Assembly (NCBI RefSeq): GCF_900100395.1
Contig: NZ_FNFB01000001.1
Location: forward strand, 496,001-560,000
Source of the DNA: Nonomuraea maritima
Lineage (GTDB): Bacteria; Actinomycetota; Actinomycetes; Streptosporangiales; Streptosporangiaceae
Direction: 5' to 3'
Length of the DNA stretch: 64,000 nt
Shown: positions 29,693-38,554 of the stretch, piece after piece
Numbering within the stretch: the first letter of the stretch is position 1
Layout of the letters: every line of letters begins with the position of its first letter
Translations under genes and position numbers: made by a program
Notes under the pieces: generated by a model
What the model saw: the letters and a program-made list of their open reading frames with translations, nothing else
Database searches by the model: none
What the model was told of the DNA's origin: nothing

Positions 29693-30418
29693 ATGACCGA
29701 CGCATCCCGGCCCCCGTACGGCCTCCCGCCCGGGCGGCCTTCACCGCAGGACGCTCGGAGGGGCCCAGAGCGATCGTCGGCCTGGCACCCGCCGCACGAG
29801 CAGTCATCGGCGTACGTCCCGTCACCTCAGTACGGACAATATGGCCAACAGCCCCCTTTTGTGCCACGAATCGACAGCGAAGCGATAAAGCCGGGTCTCT
29901 GGTCGATCGCGGCCGTCTGGGCGGTGTTCCTCGCGTGCGCGGCCGCCGGCTGGGTCCTGTTCCTACGCGCTGACACGGCCGAGATCGCGCCCATGCGGAC
30001 GTTCGCGTCCGGCGAGCGCGTCACCGTGCCGGTCGACCCCGCCGACCGGCCCGCCGTCTACATCTCCAGCGACACACCCGTCCCGTACGACTGCTCCGTC
30101 AGCGGCGGCCCAGGCCAGGCCAGGCTCGCCGCGACCACGGGCACGCCGCCGTTCACCGCCGACGGCGTCACGTGGGAGCGGTTCCTCGTGATCAACGCCC
30201 CGGCCCGCGGCGACTACCAGCTCACCTGCACCGCACCTGAGCCGGCCTCCGTGCGGTACGGCGTCGGCCCCGAACTGCTCTCCGCCGGGCGGGTCAGCGG
30301 AATTCTGAGCCCTCCGGTGCTCCTGCCCGCCGCCGGGCTGCTCGTCGCGGTCGCCGGCACGGTCGTCGTCCTGGCGCGACGGAACATCGTCCGTAAGCGC
30401 CTTGCGATCAGCGGGTGA
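29693..30418 (+). CDS. Two-helix membrane protein, unknown function
   Basis: A 241-residue protein I cannot assign. It has a Pro/Ser/Tyr-rich cytoplasmic N-terminus (1-60), a TM helix near 68-90, an extracytoplasmic beta-rich domain with two Cys (YDCSVSGG and LTCTAPEP) that may form a disulfide, and a second TM near 208-230. It lies divergently from hrcA and one base short of coupling to the DUF3097 gene. Confidence 0.72.
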   Translation: MTDASRPPYGLPPGRPSPQDARRGPERSSAWHPPHEQSSAYVPSPQYGQYGQQPPFVPRIDSEAIKPGLWSIAAVWAVFLACAAAGWVLFLRADTAEIAPMRTFASGERVTVPVDPADRPAVYISSDTPVPYDCSVSGGPGQARLAATTGTPPFTADGVTWERFLVINAPARGDYQLTCTAPEPASVRYGVGPELLSAGRVSGILSPPVLLPAAGLLVAVAGTVVVLARRNIVRKRLAISG

Positions 30419-30435
30419 TTTGCTACGGTCCCCGT

Positions 30436-31242
30436 GTGTACGAGGGTGATGTACTCGCGGGGAACTGGCGGCGGCCGGGCAAGGGCAAGATCCCTGAAGT
30501 GCCCGCCGAGCGCGACCTCGTCGTGGAGGACGCCGACAGCGGCTTCTGCGGCGCGGTGGTGGCGTGCGACAAGGAAGCCGTCACCCTTGAGGACCGCTTC
30601 GGCAGGCGCCGCCTGTTCCCGCTCGCTCCCGCCGCCTTCCTGCTGGAGGGCCGGCCGGTGACCCTCGTGCGTCCGGTGGCCGCCGCGACGGGCCCCCGGC
30701 GCAGCGCGTCGGGTTCGATCGCCGTGGAGGGCCTGCGCGCCCGGGTGGCGCGGCAGAGCCGGATCTACGTGGAGGGCGTGCACGACGCGGCCCTCGTGGA
30801 GAAGATCTGGGGCCACGACCTGCGGGTCGAAGGGGTCGTCGTCGAGTACCTGGAAGGCGTCGACGACCTGCCGGCCATCGTGGCGGAGTTCGGCCCCGAG
30901 CCGGGGCGGCGGCTGGGCGTGCTGGTCGACCATCTGGTGCAGGGCTCCAAGGAGAGCCGGATCGCCGCCGAGATCACCTCGCCCGACGTGCTCGTCGTGG
31001 GACACCCCTACATCGACATCTGGCAGGCCGTCAAACCGTCCGTGCTGCGCATCCCGGCCTGGCCCGAGGTGCCGCGCGGGGTGCCCTGGAAGGAGGGCGT
31101 GATCGCCGCCCTCGGCTGGGGGATCGAGCCCGCGCAGGCGTGGCGCAAGATCCTCGGGGCGGTCTCGACATACGCGGACCTGGAGCCGGAACTGCTCGGC
31201 CGGGTCGAGGAGCTCATCGACTTCGTTACGGAGGCACCATGA
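30436..31242 (+). CDS. DUF3097 family protein
   Basis: A 268-residue soluble protein of an actinobacterial family of unknown function. A beta-barrel-like start (EVPAERDLVVEDADSGFCGA) is followed by a TOPRIM-like section (IYVEGVHDAALVEKIWG, then LGVLVDHLV). GTG 30436 was chosen because TACGGT (30424-30429) ends 6 bases before it. GTG 30415 overlaps the previous stop and would add seven residues. Confidence 0.85.
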   Translation: MYEGDVLAGNWRRPGKGKIPEVPAERDLVVEDADSGFCGAVVACDKEAVTLEDRFGRRRLFPLAPAAFLLEGRPVTLVRPVAAATGPRRSASGSIAVEGLRARVARQSRIYVEGVHDAALVEKIWGHDLRVEGVVVEYLEGVDDLPAIVAEFGPEPGRRLGVLVDHLVQGSKESRIAAEITSPDVLVVGHPYIDIWQAVKPSVLRIPAWPEVPRGVPWKEGVIAALGWGIEPAQAWRKILGAVSTYADLEPELLGRVEELIDFVTEAP

Positions 31243-31967
31243 CTCAGGATCCGGGGACGCCCGACGACGACGCCACCCGGCGCGTCACCCCGGCGGACTT
31301 ACCGCCGCCCGCGGCCCCTCCTCCGCCTGGCGCCCAGCCCGGCGGGTACGGCCCCGCCCAGGGGCAGGGCCCGGGTTACGGGCATGGCGGCCATGGACCG
31401 TCCGGCGGGCACAGGCCACAGGGGTACGGCCCCGGCCCCGCATCCGGTTACGGCCCCGGCCCCGCTTCCAGCCCTGGCCCCGCTCCCGGCTACGGTCCCG
31501 GTTCCGGTTATGGTCCTCCCCCTGGCTACGGTCCTCCCCCTGGCTACGGCCCTCCGCCGGGCTATGGCGCCCCGCCTGGCCACGGTCCTCAGCCCGTCTA
31601 TCGCGCTCCGGGCGAACCGCACGTGCCGGGCCGTTACGGTCCGCGTCCCGGCACCGACGACACCACCATGGCGATGCTCTGCCACCTGCTCGGCCTGGTG
31701 CTGTCGTGGGTCGGCCCGCTGATCATCTACCTGACGAAGAAGGACGAGTCGCCCTACGTCAGGGACCAGGCCGCCGAGGCGCTCAACTTCCAGATCACCA
31801 TGTTCATCGGCTACATCGTGTCGGGCTTCCTGGTCATCGCCTTCATCGGCCTCCTGCTGCTGCCGGCCGTGTGGATCGTGTCGTTGATCTTCCACATCAT
31901 GGCGGCGATGGCGGCCAACAGGGGTGAGCGGTACCGCTACCCGATCTCCATCCGCATGGTCACCTAG
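31239..31967 (+). CDS. DUF4870 membrane protein with Gly-Tyr-Pro repeat tail
   Basis: A 242-residue protein. Residues 1-135 are disordered and rich in Gly, Tyr and Pro, with tandem GYGPPP units near residues 95-115. The C-terminal DUF4870/Tic20-like domain has MAMLCHLLGLVLSWVGPLII, VRDQAAEALNFQ and two more TM helices. It overlaps the DUF3097 stop (ATGA) and converges on hemW with a 4-base overlap. The function is unknown. Confidence 0.85.
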   Translation: MTQDPGTPDDDATRRVTPADLPPPAAPPPPGAQPGGYGPAQGQGPGYGHGGHGPSGGHRPQGYGPGPASGYGPGPASSPGPAPGYGPGSGYGPPPGYGPPPGYGPPPGYGAPPGHGPQPVYRAPGEPHVPGRYGPRPGTDDTTMAMLCHLLGLVLSWVGPLIIYLTKKDESPYVRDQAAEALNFQITMFIGYIVSGFLVIAFIGLLLLPAVWIVSLIFHIMAAMAANRGERYRYPISIRMVT

Positions 31968-33184
31968 ACCAGCAGGTCCCTGATGAGGGCATCGGCCAGC
32001 AGCCGGCCCTGCAGCGTCAGCACCATGCGCCCCGCCTTGAACGGCCCGGGCTCCAGCAGGCCGCGCGCCAGGGCGCTCGCCACGACCGTGCGGGCGTCCG
32101 GCGCGACCTCGGCCAGCGGGTAGCCGGACTCCAGCCGCAGCTCCAGCATCAGCCGTTCGGCCGCGCGGTCGTCGGGGCCGAGCACCTCGCGGGCGTGGGC
32201 GGGCGAGGCGCCGTCGGCCAGGCGGCGGGCGTAGGCGGCGGGGTGCTTGACGTTCCACCAGCGGGTGCCGCCGACGTGGCTGTGCGCGCCGGGGCCGGCC
32301 GCCCACCAGTCGCCGCCCGTCCAGTAGAGCAGGTTGTGCCGGCAGCGGGCGGCCTCGGACGTCGCCCAGTTGGACACCTCGTACCAGCCGAATCCGGCCT
32401 CTGCGAGCAGTTGGTCGGCGATGAGGTAGCGGTCGGCGGCCACGTCGTCGTCGGGCATCGGCAGCTCGCCGCGCTTGATCCTGGCCGCCAGCCTGGTGCC
32501 GTCCTCGACGATGAGCGAGTACGCCGACACGTGGTCGGGCTCGGCCTCGATCGCCGCGGTCAGCGAGGCCCGCCAGTCGTCGTCGGTCTCGCCGGGCGTC
32601 GAGTAGATGAGGTCGAGGTTGACGTGCTCGAACCCGGCCTGCCTGGCCTCGCGAACGGCCGCGGCGGGCCGGCCGGGCGTGTGGCGGCGGTCGAGGACCT
32701 CCAGCACGTGCTCGCGGGCGCTCTGCATGCCGAAGCTGATGCGGTTGAACCCGCCGTGGCGCAGCTTGTCGAGGTAGGCCGGGTCGACGGACTCGGGGTT
32801 GGCCTCCGTGGTGACCTCGGCCCCCGGCTTGAGCCCGAACTCCGCGTCGATGGCGGCGAGGATGCGCGCGAGGTCCTCGGGCGGCAGGAGGGTAGGCGTG
32901 CCCCCGCCGAAGAACACCGTCTCCACCGGCAGGTCGGCCGTGCCGAGGACGCGGCGGGCGAGGCGGATCTCCTCGACGACCGTGTCGGCGTAGTCGCGCT
33001 GCGAGGCTCCCGGACCGAGTTCGGCGGCGGTGTAGGTGTTGAAGTCGCAGTAGCCGCAGCGGGTCACGCAGAACGGCACGTGGACGTAGAAGCCGAACGG
33101 GCGTTCGCCGAGGCCGGCCAGGGAGCTGTCGGGCAGCTCGCCCGTGGCGGGCGCGGGATCGCCGTCAGGCAGGGTGGAAGGCAC
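31964..33184 (-). CDS. hemW: Heme chaperone HemW (radical SAM)
   Basis: A 406-residue radical SAM protein. The cluster motif CVTRCGYCDF (CxxxCxxC) follows FYVHVPF, then FFGGGTPTLL and the C-terminal HemW domain (RLMLELRLESGYPLAEV). HemW delivers haem, and is often mis-named oxygen-independent coproporphyrinogen oxidase. GTG at 33184 gives the usual N-terminus; upstream in-frame starts cannot be excluded. It stands between lepA and hrcA, as in related genomes. Confidence 0.93.
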   Translation of the reverse strand: MPSTLPDGDPAPATGELPDSSLAGLGERPFGFYVHVPFCVTRCGYCDFNTYTAAELGPGASQRDYADTVVEEIRLARRVLGTADLPVETVFFGGGTPTLLPPEDLARILAAIDAEFGLKPGAEVTTEANPESVDPAYLDKLRHGGFNRISFGMQSAREHVLEVLDRRHTPGRPAAAVREARQAGFEHVNLDLIYSTPGETDDDWRASLTAAIEAEPDHVSAYSLIVEDGTRLAARIKRGELPMPDDDVAADRYLIADQLLAEAGFGWYEVSNWATSEAARCRHNLLYWTGGDWWAAGPGAHSHVGGTRWWNVKHPAAYARRLADGASPAHAREVLGPDDRAAERLMLELRLESGYPLAEVAPDARTVVASALARGLLEPGPFKAGRMVLTLQGRLLADALIRDLLV

Positions 33185-33267
33185 GCTTCCAGTGTGCCCG
33201 TGTCCGGGGGGTGGTCGGATCATCAGGGTCGTTGACGGTGACCGGCGGGGCATCTACGATCCGTTCA

Positions 33268-33292
33268 ACTTATAGGAAAGTTTCCTATAAGT
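33268..33292. promoter_or_regulatory. 25-bp perfect palindrome, likely chitinase operator
   Basis: Arms of 12 bases (ACTTATAGGAAA and its complement) flank a single G. It ends 23 bases before the chitinase start and contains or abuts a TATAAG -10-like hexamer, so a bound repressor would block the promoter. The TAGGAAA/TTTCCTA core differs from the DasR site of Streptomyces chitinase genes. Confidence 0.75.
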
Positions 33293-33315
33293 ACATCGTC
33301 ACTCGGGAGCCCCGC

Positions 33316-34563
33316 GTGAAGAAGAAGATCCTGTTAGCCCTGTCTCTCCTGCTCGGCCTCACGGCGGTGTCGGTGCCCGCCGAGGCGACGACCGACTTCA
33401 AACGGGTCGCGTACTTCATCCAATGGGGTGTCTACGGCCGCGACTACCACGTCAGGGACGTGGACGTCAGCGGCGCCGCGCGGAAGCTCACTCACCTGAA
33501 CTACGCGTTCGGGTTCGTGGCCGGTGACGGCACCTGCTACTCGTCCGACCCGTGGGCCGACTGGCAGCGTCCGGTCCCGGCCGAGCAGAGCGTGGACGGC
33601 GTCGCCGACGCGCCGGGCCAGGCACTCAACGGCAATCTCAACCAGCTCCGCAAGCTCAAGGCCAAGCACCCGAAGCTCAAGGTGATGATCTCGCTCGGCG
33701 GCTGGACGGGGTCGGCGCAGTTCTCCGACGCCGTGCTCACCGCCGAGTCGCGGTCGAAGCTCGCCTCCTCGTGCATCGACATGTGGCTGCGCGGCAACCT
33801 GCCGGGTCTCGAGCCGGGGGCGGGCGCCGGTGTGTTCGACGGCATCGACCTCGACTGGGAGTGGCCCGGCTCCTCGGGCGCTGAGGGGAACGTCATCCGT
33901 CCCGAGGACAGGCGGAACTTCACGCTCTTCGTGGAGGAGCTGCGCGCCCAGCTCAAGCGGTTCTCCAAGAAGGCCGAGCTGACGGCCTTCCTGCCCGCCG
34001 CGGCGGCGAAGATCGACTCCGGGTACGAGGTGCGTCAGGTGTTCAAGCAGCTCGACTTCGCCACCGTCCAGGGGTACGACCTGCACGGCACGTGGGAGCC
34101 GCAGACCGGGCACAACGGCAACCTGTTCACCGACCGGCGCGACCCCAACCCGGTGAGGTACAGCGTCGACCAGACCGTCCGCGACTACCTGTCGCGCGGC
34201 GCGCCCGCGCGCAAGATCGTGGTCGGCGTGCCCGCGTACGGCCAGGGGTGGACCGGCGTCACCGGCAGCCGCGACGGCCTCTGGCAGCCCGCCACCGGAC
34301 CCGCGCCCGGCAAGTGGGCCCCGGGCACCGAGGACTACAAGGACCTGGTCGCCAAGCCGGGCAAGCGCCACCGCGACCTGCTCACCGGCGCCATGTGGCT
34401 CTACGACGGCAACGAGTTCTGGTCGTACGACGATCCGGCGGTCATGCTGCAGAAGGCCGCGTACATCCGCCTGAAGGGCCTCGGCGGCTTCATGATGTGG
34501 TCCATCGACCAGGACGACTCCCGCGCCACCCTGACCTCATCCCTGTACTCCATCCTCCACTGA
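33316..34563 (+). CDS. Secreted GH18 chitinase
   Basis: A 415-residue protein. The Sec signal peptide (KKKILLALSLLLGLTAV, cleavage after VPAEA) is followed directly by a GH18 TIM barrel with no chitin-binding domain. The substrate strand VMISLGGWTG and the catalytic FDGIDLDWEWP (DxxDxDxE, Glu near 181) are intact, as are the later QGYDLHG and GGFMMWSIDQDD. It hydrolyses beta-1,4 GlcNAc polymers outside the cell. A 25-bp palindrome lies over its promoter and a terminator follows. Confidence 0.95.
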   Translation: MKKKILLALSLLLGLTAVSVPAEATTDFKRVAYFIQWGVYGRDYHVRDVDVSGAARKLTHLNYAFGFVAGDGTCYSSDPWADWQRPVPAEQSVDGVADAPGQALNGNLNQLRKLKAKHPKLKVMISLGGWTGSAQFSDAVLTAESRSKLASSCIDMWLRGNLPGLEPGAGAGVFDGIDLDWEWPGSSGAEGNVIRPEDRRNFTLFVEELRAQLKRFSKKAELTAFLPAAAAKIDSGYEVRQVFKQLDFATVQGYDLHGTWEPQTGHNGNLFTDRRDPNPVRYSVDQTVRDYLSRGAPARKIVVGVPAYGQGWTGVTGSRDGLWQPATGPAPGKWAPGTEDYKDLVAKPGKRHRDLLTGAMWLYDGNEFWSYDDPAVMLQKAAYIRLKGLGGFMMWSIDQDDSRATLTSSLYSILH

Positions 34564-34592
34564 CCACCGCCCCTGCCTGACAAGCCGCGAAC

Positions 34593-34622
34593 GCCGCACC
34601 CCGCCGACAGACGGGGTGCGGC
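34593..34622 (+). terminator. Terminator after the chitinase gene
   Basis: GCCGCACCCCG (34593-34603) pairs with 34612-34622 over 11 bp with an 8-base loop, 30 bases after the stop. There is no U-tract. Confidence 0.7.
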
Positions 34623-35010
34623 CCGCGCTCCTCCCAGCGCCCGCGCTGAGGCACCATGCCGGACATCCACATCCCGAAACGCAGCCACGCGCCCCCGGAC
34701 TGGCCTACAGACACGAATCCCGCACCGCGACGCCACACCCCGAAACACCCACGCCACACGACCCGGTCAGGCGAGGGTCCGCGCGTTGCCCCGTGCGGTG
34801 GCAAGGCGTAGCGGCGCAGAGGTGTCGCATGCGGTGGCGAGGTCGTAGCGGCGCAGGGTGTCGCATGCGGTGGCCCCGGCGGTTGTCACGCTGAGGGTGG
34901 GCTCGGGGGCCGGTCGGCAGGCGTCTTCGATGCTGCTTCGGCGGCTCCACCCCTGGGTGGAGATTTGCTGTCTCAACCCGCGGGCCGATCCGGTGCGGGC
35001 TTCGCGTCCC
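34623..35010. other. Intergenic region with a short direct repeat
   Basis: About 390 bases without a supported gene. The only structure seen is the direct repeat at 34808-34874. Confidence 0.6.
34808..34874 (+). repeat. Direct repeat, two ~30-bp copies
   Basis: Copies at 34808-34838 and 34845-34874 are nearly identical (starting GTAGCGGCGCAG, ending CATGCGGTGGC) and differ by one base plus a one-base deletion. A third partial GCGGTGGC lies just upstream at 34795-34802. Confidence 0.75.
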
Positions 35011-35016
35011 TAGCGT
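35011..35016 (+). promoter_or_regulatory. -10 box of the DUF1453-like gene, leaderless
   Basis: TAGCGT ends 7 bases before the ATG at 35024. Confidence 0.45.
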
Positions 35017-35023
35017 CGGTCGC

Positions 35024-35512
35024 ATGCAAACGACGGAAACCGCCCTTCTCATCCTCCTCCTCGTCGCTTTCGTCATCTACCGCCAGTTCCGGACGCGGCC
35101 CGCGAACAAGCCTCTGGTGCTCATCATCGGTGGTGTCCTGTTCGTGGGCGGTATCGCCTCTGGTGGCGTTGTCGACCCTCTGAACCCCACGCTCAGCGTC
35201 GCCCTGTTCGGCGTGGAAGCCCTGGTCGCTGTGGCGCTCGGTGCATGGCGGGCGGCGACGGTGCGCATGTGGCTGGACGCCTCGGGCATGGCCTGGGCCA
35301 AGGGCACGAGCTGGACCCTGGTGGCGTGGCTGGCCTCGGCCGCGGTCCGCGTCGGCCTGTACCTCGCCGGGCAGGCGCTCGGGCTGGCCCCCTCGACCGG
35401 CGGCGTCCTGGTGTTCGTCGGTCTCACCATCGGCGTCCAGGGGTACCTCGTCGCCAGCCGCGGGCGCACCCTTGCCAGGGCGAACGGCCGATCGGATACC
35501 GTTACGTCGTGA
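35024..35512 (+). CDS. DUF1453-like membrane protein
   Basis: A 162-residue membrane protein with about five hydrophobic segments (residues 7-20, 30-47, 58-75, 90-110, 125-142). It begins TETALLILLLVAFVIYRQFR, like CcdC/DUF1453 proteins of unknown function. It overlaps the histidine kinase start (TGATG), so it may be part of the same sensory operon. Confidence 0.72.
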   Translation: MQTTETALLILLLVAFVIYRQFRTRPANKPLVLIIGGVLFVGGIASGGVVDPLNPTLSVALFGVEALVAVALGAWRAATVRMWLDASGMAWAKGTSWTLVAWLASAAVRVGLYLAGQALGLAPSTGGVLVFVGLTIGVQGYLVASRGRTLARANGRSDTVTS

Positions 35513-36795
35513 TGCGCGCACGGGCCAGGATCGTCCCCTTCGCGCTCCGGATCGGGGTCGTCGCGCTGCTGATCATCGTCCAGGTGCGGGCGGCGCTCGC
35601 ACCTGGCCTGACCGGCCCCCGCCTGGCCATCATCGTCGTCACGGGAGCACTCGCCGTCACCCTCCTCGCCATCGCGGTCCGGGTGCCACTGCGCAAGCTC
35701 CGCGAACCACTCCTCAGGGCCACGACCCACGACCCCGACGACTCCGTCGGGACCGTCGAAAGCCCGCAGCCCGCCGAGCCGCCGCACCACCTGCACCAGC
35801 CGCCGGCCCCGACGGCAGAGCCCACGCAGCCAGCGTCCGACCGCGCGGCCCGGCAGGTGCAGCCGACACCCGACCGCGCGGCGCAGTCGGTCTTCGGTGT
35901 GCCGCTTACGCTGGTCGCGCTCGGCCTGGCAGTGATCCTTTCCATCGTCCTCATCTGGCTCAGCCAGGACGACACGGCCATCGGGGCCCTGCTCCTCTGC
36001 GTGGCCCTCGCGGCCGCCCGCTTCCCGTTGCGTCAGTCGGTGCCCGTCGGGATCGTGGCAGCCGGCGGCCTGCTCGTGGTCGGCGTCGTCGCCGGCTCGC
36101 CCACCCGGTACCTCGCCGCGATGCTCGGCATCTGCCTGGGCTTCCTGATCTCCTACGCGGCCAGGCAGCGCAGCGCCGCCCGGGCAGCCGAGGCGCGGGA
36201 GGCGGTGCTCGCCGAGCGGGCCAGGATCGCCCGGGAGCTCCACGACATCCTCGCCCACTCGCTGTCGGCCCAGCTCGTCCACCTGGAGGGCGCCAAGCTG
36301 CTGCTGCGCGCGGAGCGAACCGCCGAGGCGCTCGACCGGGTCACCCGCGCTCGCGACCTCGCGAAGTCGGGGCTCGACGAGGCCCGGCGGGCGGTGTCGG
36401 CGCTGCGCGAGAGCCCGCCTCCGCTCCCGGAGTCGCTGCGGGCGCTGGCCGAGGAGTTCGAGAGTGCCACGCAGCAGGACTGCGAGCTGCGCGTCGACGC
36501 ACCGGAACGGCGGCTCGCGCCGGAGGCCGAGCTCGCGCTCGTCCGCACCGCCCAGGAAGCGCTCACGAACGTACGCCGCCACGCCCCCGGCAACCCGGTC
36601 ACGGTCGAGCTGTCGTGCGACCGGTCGTGGTGCGACCTGCGCGTCACCAACCCGGCCCCCGCCGCGACCACCGACGGCACCTCCCACGGCTACGGCTTGA
36701 TGGGCATGCGCGAGCGCGCCGAGCTCGTCGGCGGCACCCTGACGGCCGGTGAGCAGGACGGCTCGTTCGTCGTACACCTGCGAGTGCCGGCATGA
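35512..36795 (+). CDS. Sensor histidine kinase, NarL-type (HisKA_3)
   Basis: A 427-residue kinase. Two N-terminal helices (8-28, 36-55) are followed by a Pro/Gln-rich cytoplasmic linker (75-125), four more helices (130-210), then the dimerisation H-box ERARIARELHDILAHSLSAQ (His near 247) and HATPase_c with EALTNVRRHA and GYGLMGMRERAELVGG. ATG 35512 overlaps the previous stop; GTG 35509 is equally possible. It pairs with the response regulator 73 bases downstream. Confidence 0.93.
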   Translation: MRARARIVPFALRIGVVALLIIVQVRAALAPGLTGPRLAIIVVTGALAVTLLAIAVRVPLRKLREPLLRATTHDPDDSVGTVESPQPAEPPHHLHQPPAPTAEPTQPASDRAARQVQPTPDRAAQSVFGVPLTLVALGLAVILSIVLIWLSQDDTAIGALLLCVALAAARFPLRQSVPVGIVAAGGLLVVGVVAGSPTRYLAAMLGICLGFLISYAARQRSAARAAEAREAVLAERARIARELHDILAHSLSAQLVHLEGAKLLLRAERTAEALDRVTRARDLAKSGLDEARRAVSALRESPPPLPESLRALAEEFESATQQDCELRVDAPERRLAPEAELALVRTAQEALTNVRRHAPGNPVTVELSCDRSWCDLRVTNPAPAATTDGTSHGYGLMGMRERAELVGGTLTAGEQDGSFVVHLRVPA

Positions 36796-36868
36796 GGACG
36801 GCGCCGCACTTCCGCGAAGGCGAGCCCCGGCTCGCCGCCCGCCCCGCCGAGCACCAGGAGAGGTCGTC

Positions 36869-37531
36869 GTGAGCAGAGTCGTCGTCATCGATGACCAGGC
36901 CGTGGTGCGGGAAGGGCTGGTGCTGCTGCTCGGGCTGCTGCCGGGGATCGAGGTGGTGGGGTCGGCGGGCGACGGCGAGGCGGCGCTGCGCCTGGTCGAG
37001 TCGGAACGCCCCGACGTGGTGCTCATGGACCTGCGCATGCCCCACATGGACGGCGTGGAGGCCACCGGACGCATCCGCTCGGCGTATCCGGACGTGCAGG
37101 TCGTGGTGCTCACCACGTACTCGGACGACGAGTCGGTCTTCGCCGCGCTACGGGCGGGCGCGCGCGGTTTCCTCACCAAGGACGCGGACGCCGACGACAT
37201 CGCCCGAGCGATCGCCACCGTCGTGCGCGGGGACGCCCAGCTCGACCCGTCCGTGCAGCGCCGCCTCCTGGAGACCATGGCACCCACACGCGCGAGGGCC
37301 GTGCCGGTCGCGCGCGGCACCGACCTGCCCGACGGGCTGACCGCGCGCGAGGGCGAGGTGCTGGCCCTCATCGCGGACGGGCTGTCGAACGCTGAGATCG
37401 CCGGCCACCTGCACGTCACGGAGGCCACCGTCAAGACCCACATCAACAACCTCTTCGCCAAGGCCCGGCTGCGGGACCGCGCCCAGGCCGTCATGTACGC
37501 CTACCGTCATAACCTGGCCCGCCCGAGTTGA
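36869..37531 (+). CDS. Response regulator, NarL/FixJ type
   Basis: A 220-residue regulator. The receiver domain has phospho-acceptor Asp54 (LMDLRMPHMDGV), conserved Thr in VVLTTYSDD and Lys in GFLTKDAD. The C-terminal LuxR-type helix-turn-helix reads LTAREGEVLALIADGLSNAE then VTEATVKTHINNLFAKARLR. GTG 36869 is 8 bases after AGGAG. It may control itself or the ABC genes downstream. Confidence 0.95.
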   Translation: MSRVVVIDDQAVVREGLVLLLGLLPGIEVVGSAGDGEAALRLVESERPDVVLMDLRMPHMDGVEATGRIRSAYPDVQVVVLTTYSDDESVFAALRAGARGFLTKDADADDIARAIATVVRGDAQLDPSVQRRLLETMAPTRARAVPVARGTDLPDGLTAREGEVLALIADGLSNAEIAGHLHVTEATVKTHINNLFAKARLRDRAQAVMYAYRHNLARPS

Positions 37532-37808
37532 GCTGCGACTCGTCGTCGAACCCCGCGAGCTGTAACAACGTCTCCAGGGCCGCCTGCCGCGTCTCCTCCA
37601 CGGAGCCGCCGCGTTCGCCGAAACAGTCGGCGGCCACGTCGAGCAGCGCCGTCATCACCGCGGCGTCGGGGTAGGGCACGTCGACCAGCACCGTGCCGTC
37701 GGCGCCGGCCTCGCCGTCGCCCAGGTGGAAGCGGAGCAGCCGCCGCGCCTCCTCCGCCACGGCCACCCCGAGGACCGCGGCACGCTCGAAGCGCTCAGAA
37801 GCAATCAC
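37491..37808 (-). CDS. Hypothetical acidic protein
   Basis: A 105-residue soluble protein, acidic overall, with no recognised domain. GTG 37808 has GGAGG 5 bases upstream; GTG 37826 would add six residues. Its 3' end overlaps the convergent response regulator gene by 41 bases, so the shared DNA is constrained on both strands. Existence is supported by codon-like composition and the ribosome site only. Confidence 0.55.
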   Translation of the reverse strand: MIASERFERAAVLGVAVAEEARRLLRFHLGDGEAGADGTVLVDVPYPDAAVMTALLDVAADCFGERGGSVEETRQAALETLLQLAGFDDESQLNSGGPGYDGRRT

Positions 37809-37930
37809 GTCATCCTCCAGTCGCACAGGCGTTCGGAAAAGAAAAGGTAGACGGCGGCACCGACAGAATCGGGGAAACGGCGGGTCCTGGCGCTCGCGAG
37901 CGCCCCTGAACCGTTGGCTACGCTCGAACG

Positions 37931-38554
37931 GTGTACGACGCGATCATCGACATCCGCCGGCTCACCGTCGATCTCGGAGGCAACCCCGTTCTCCGCGGCA
38001 TGGACCTGCGGGTCTCCCCCGGCGAGATCGTGGCCGTGGTCGGCCAGAACGGGTCGGGCAAGTCGACCCTGCTCCGCTGCGTGGCCGGCCTGCATCCCGG
38101 CACGTCCGGGGAGATCCGGGTCTTCGGTGAGCCTCGCTCCGACGACGCCCGTTTCTGGGGGCGGGTGGGGCTGCTGCTCGACGAGCCGGCCTGGTATCCG
38201 GCGCTCACCGTACGCGAGCACCTCGAACTGATGGCCGCCGTGCACTCCTCGACCCGGATGACGGTGGACGCGGCACTGGAGGAGTTCGCCTTGGTCGAAC
38301 GCGCCGACGCCGTTCCGCTCAACCTGTCCACCGGCCAGCGCCAGCGCCTGTCGCTGGCCGCCGCGCTGCTGAGGCCGAGCGCGCTCCTGCTGCTCGACGA
38401 GCCGGAACGCGGGCTCGACGCCGCTTTCCGCGCCCGCCTGGCCGACCTGCTCGACGCGTACGCCAAGGAGGGCGGCACCGTCGTCATGGCCACCCACGAC
38501 CCCGGCCTCACCGCCCGGAACCGCCAGGTCTCCCCCACCGGGGTGGCCGCATGA
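37931..38554 (+). CDS. ABC transporter ATP-binding protein
   Basis: A 207-residue nucleotide-binding domain with Walker A VGQNGSGKST, signature LSTGQ, Walker B ALLLLDEPE and H-loop MATHD. It is short and lacks a C-terminal extension, as in exporter-type NatA-like proteins. TACGCT (37919-37924) lies 6 bases before the GTG, so it is probably leaderless. It overlaps the membrane partner gene by 4 bases. Confidence 0.93.
   Translation: MYDAIIDIRRLTVDLGGNPVLRGMDLRVSPGEIVAVVGQNGSGKSTLLRCVAGLHPGTSGEIRVFGEPRSDDARFWGRVGLLLDEPAWYPALTVREHLELMAAVHSSTRMTVDAALEEFALVERADAVPLNLSTGQRQRLSLAAALLRPSALLLLDEPERGLDAAFRARLADLLDAYAKEGGTVVMATHDPGLTARNRQVSPTGVAA

Noticed and set aside
33268..33292. DasR (dre) site for the chitinase
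   Set aside because: The palindrome core TAGGAAA/TTTCCTA does not match the dre consensus known from Streptomyces chitinase promoters.
35077..37494. 805-codon minus-strand frame across the two-component genes
   Set aside because: Complement of recognised kinase and regulator genes; no coherent protein.
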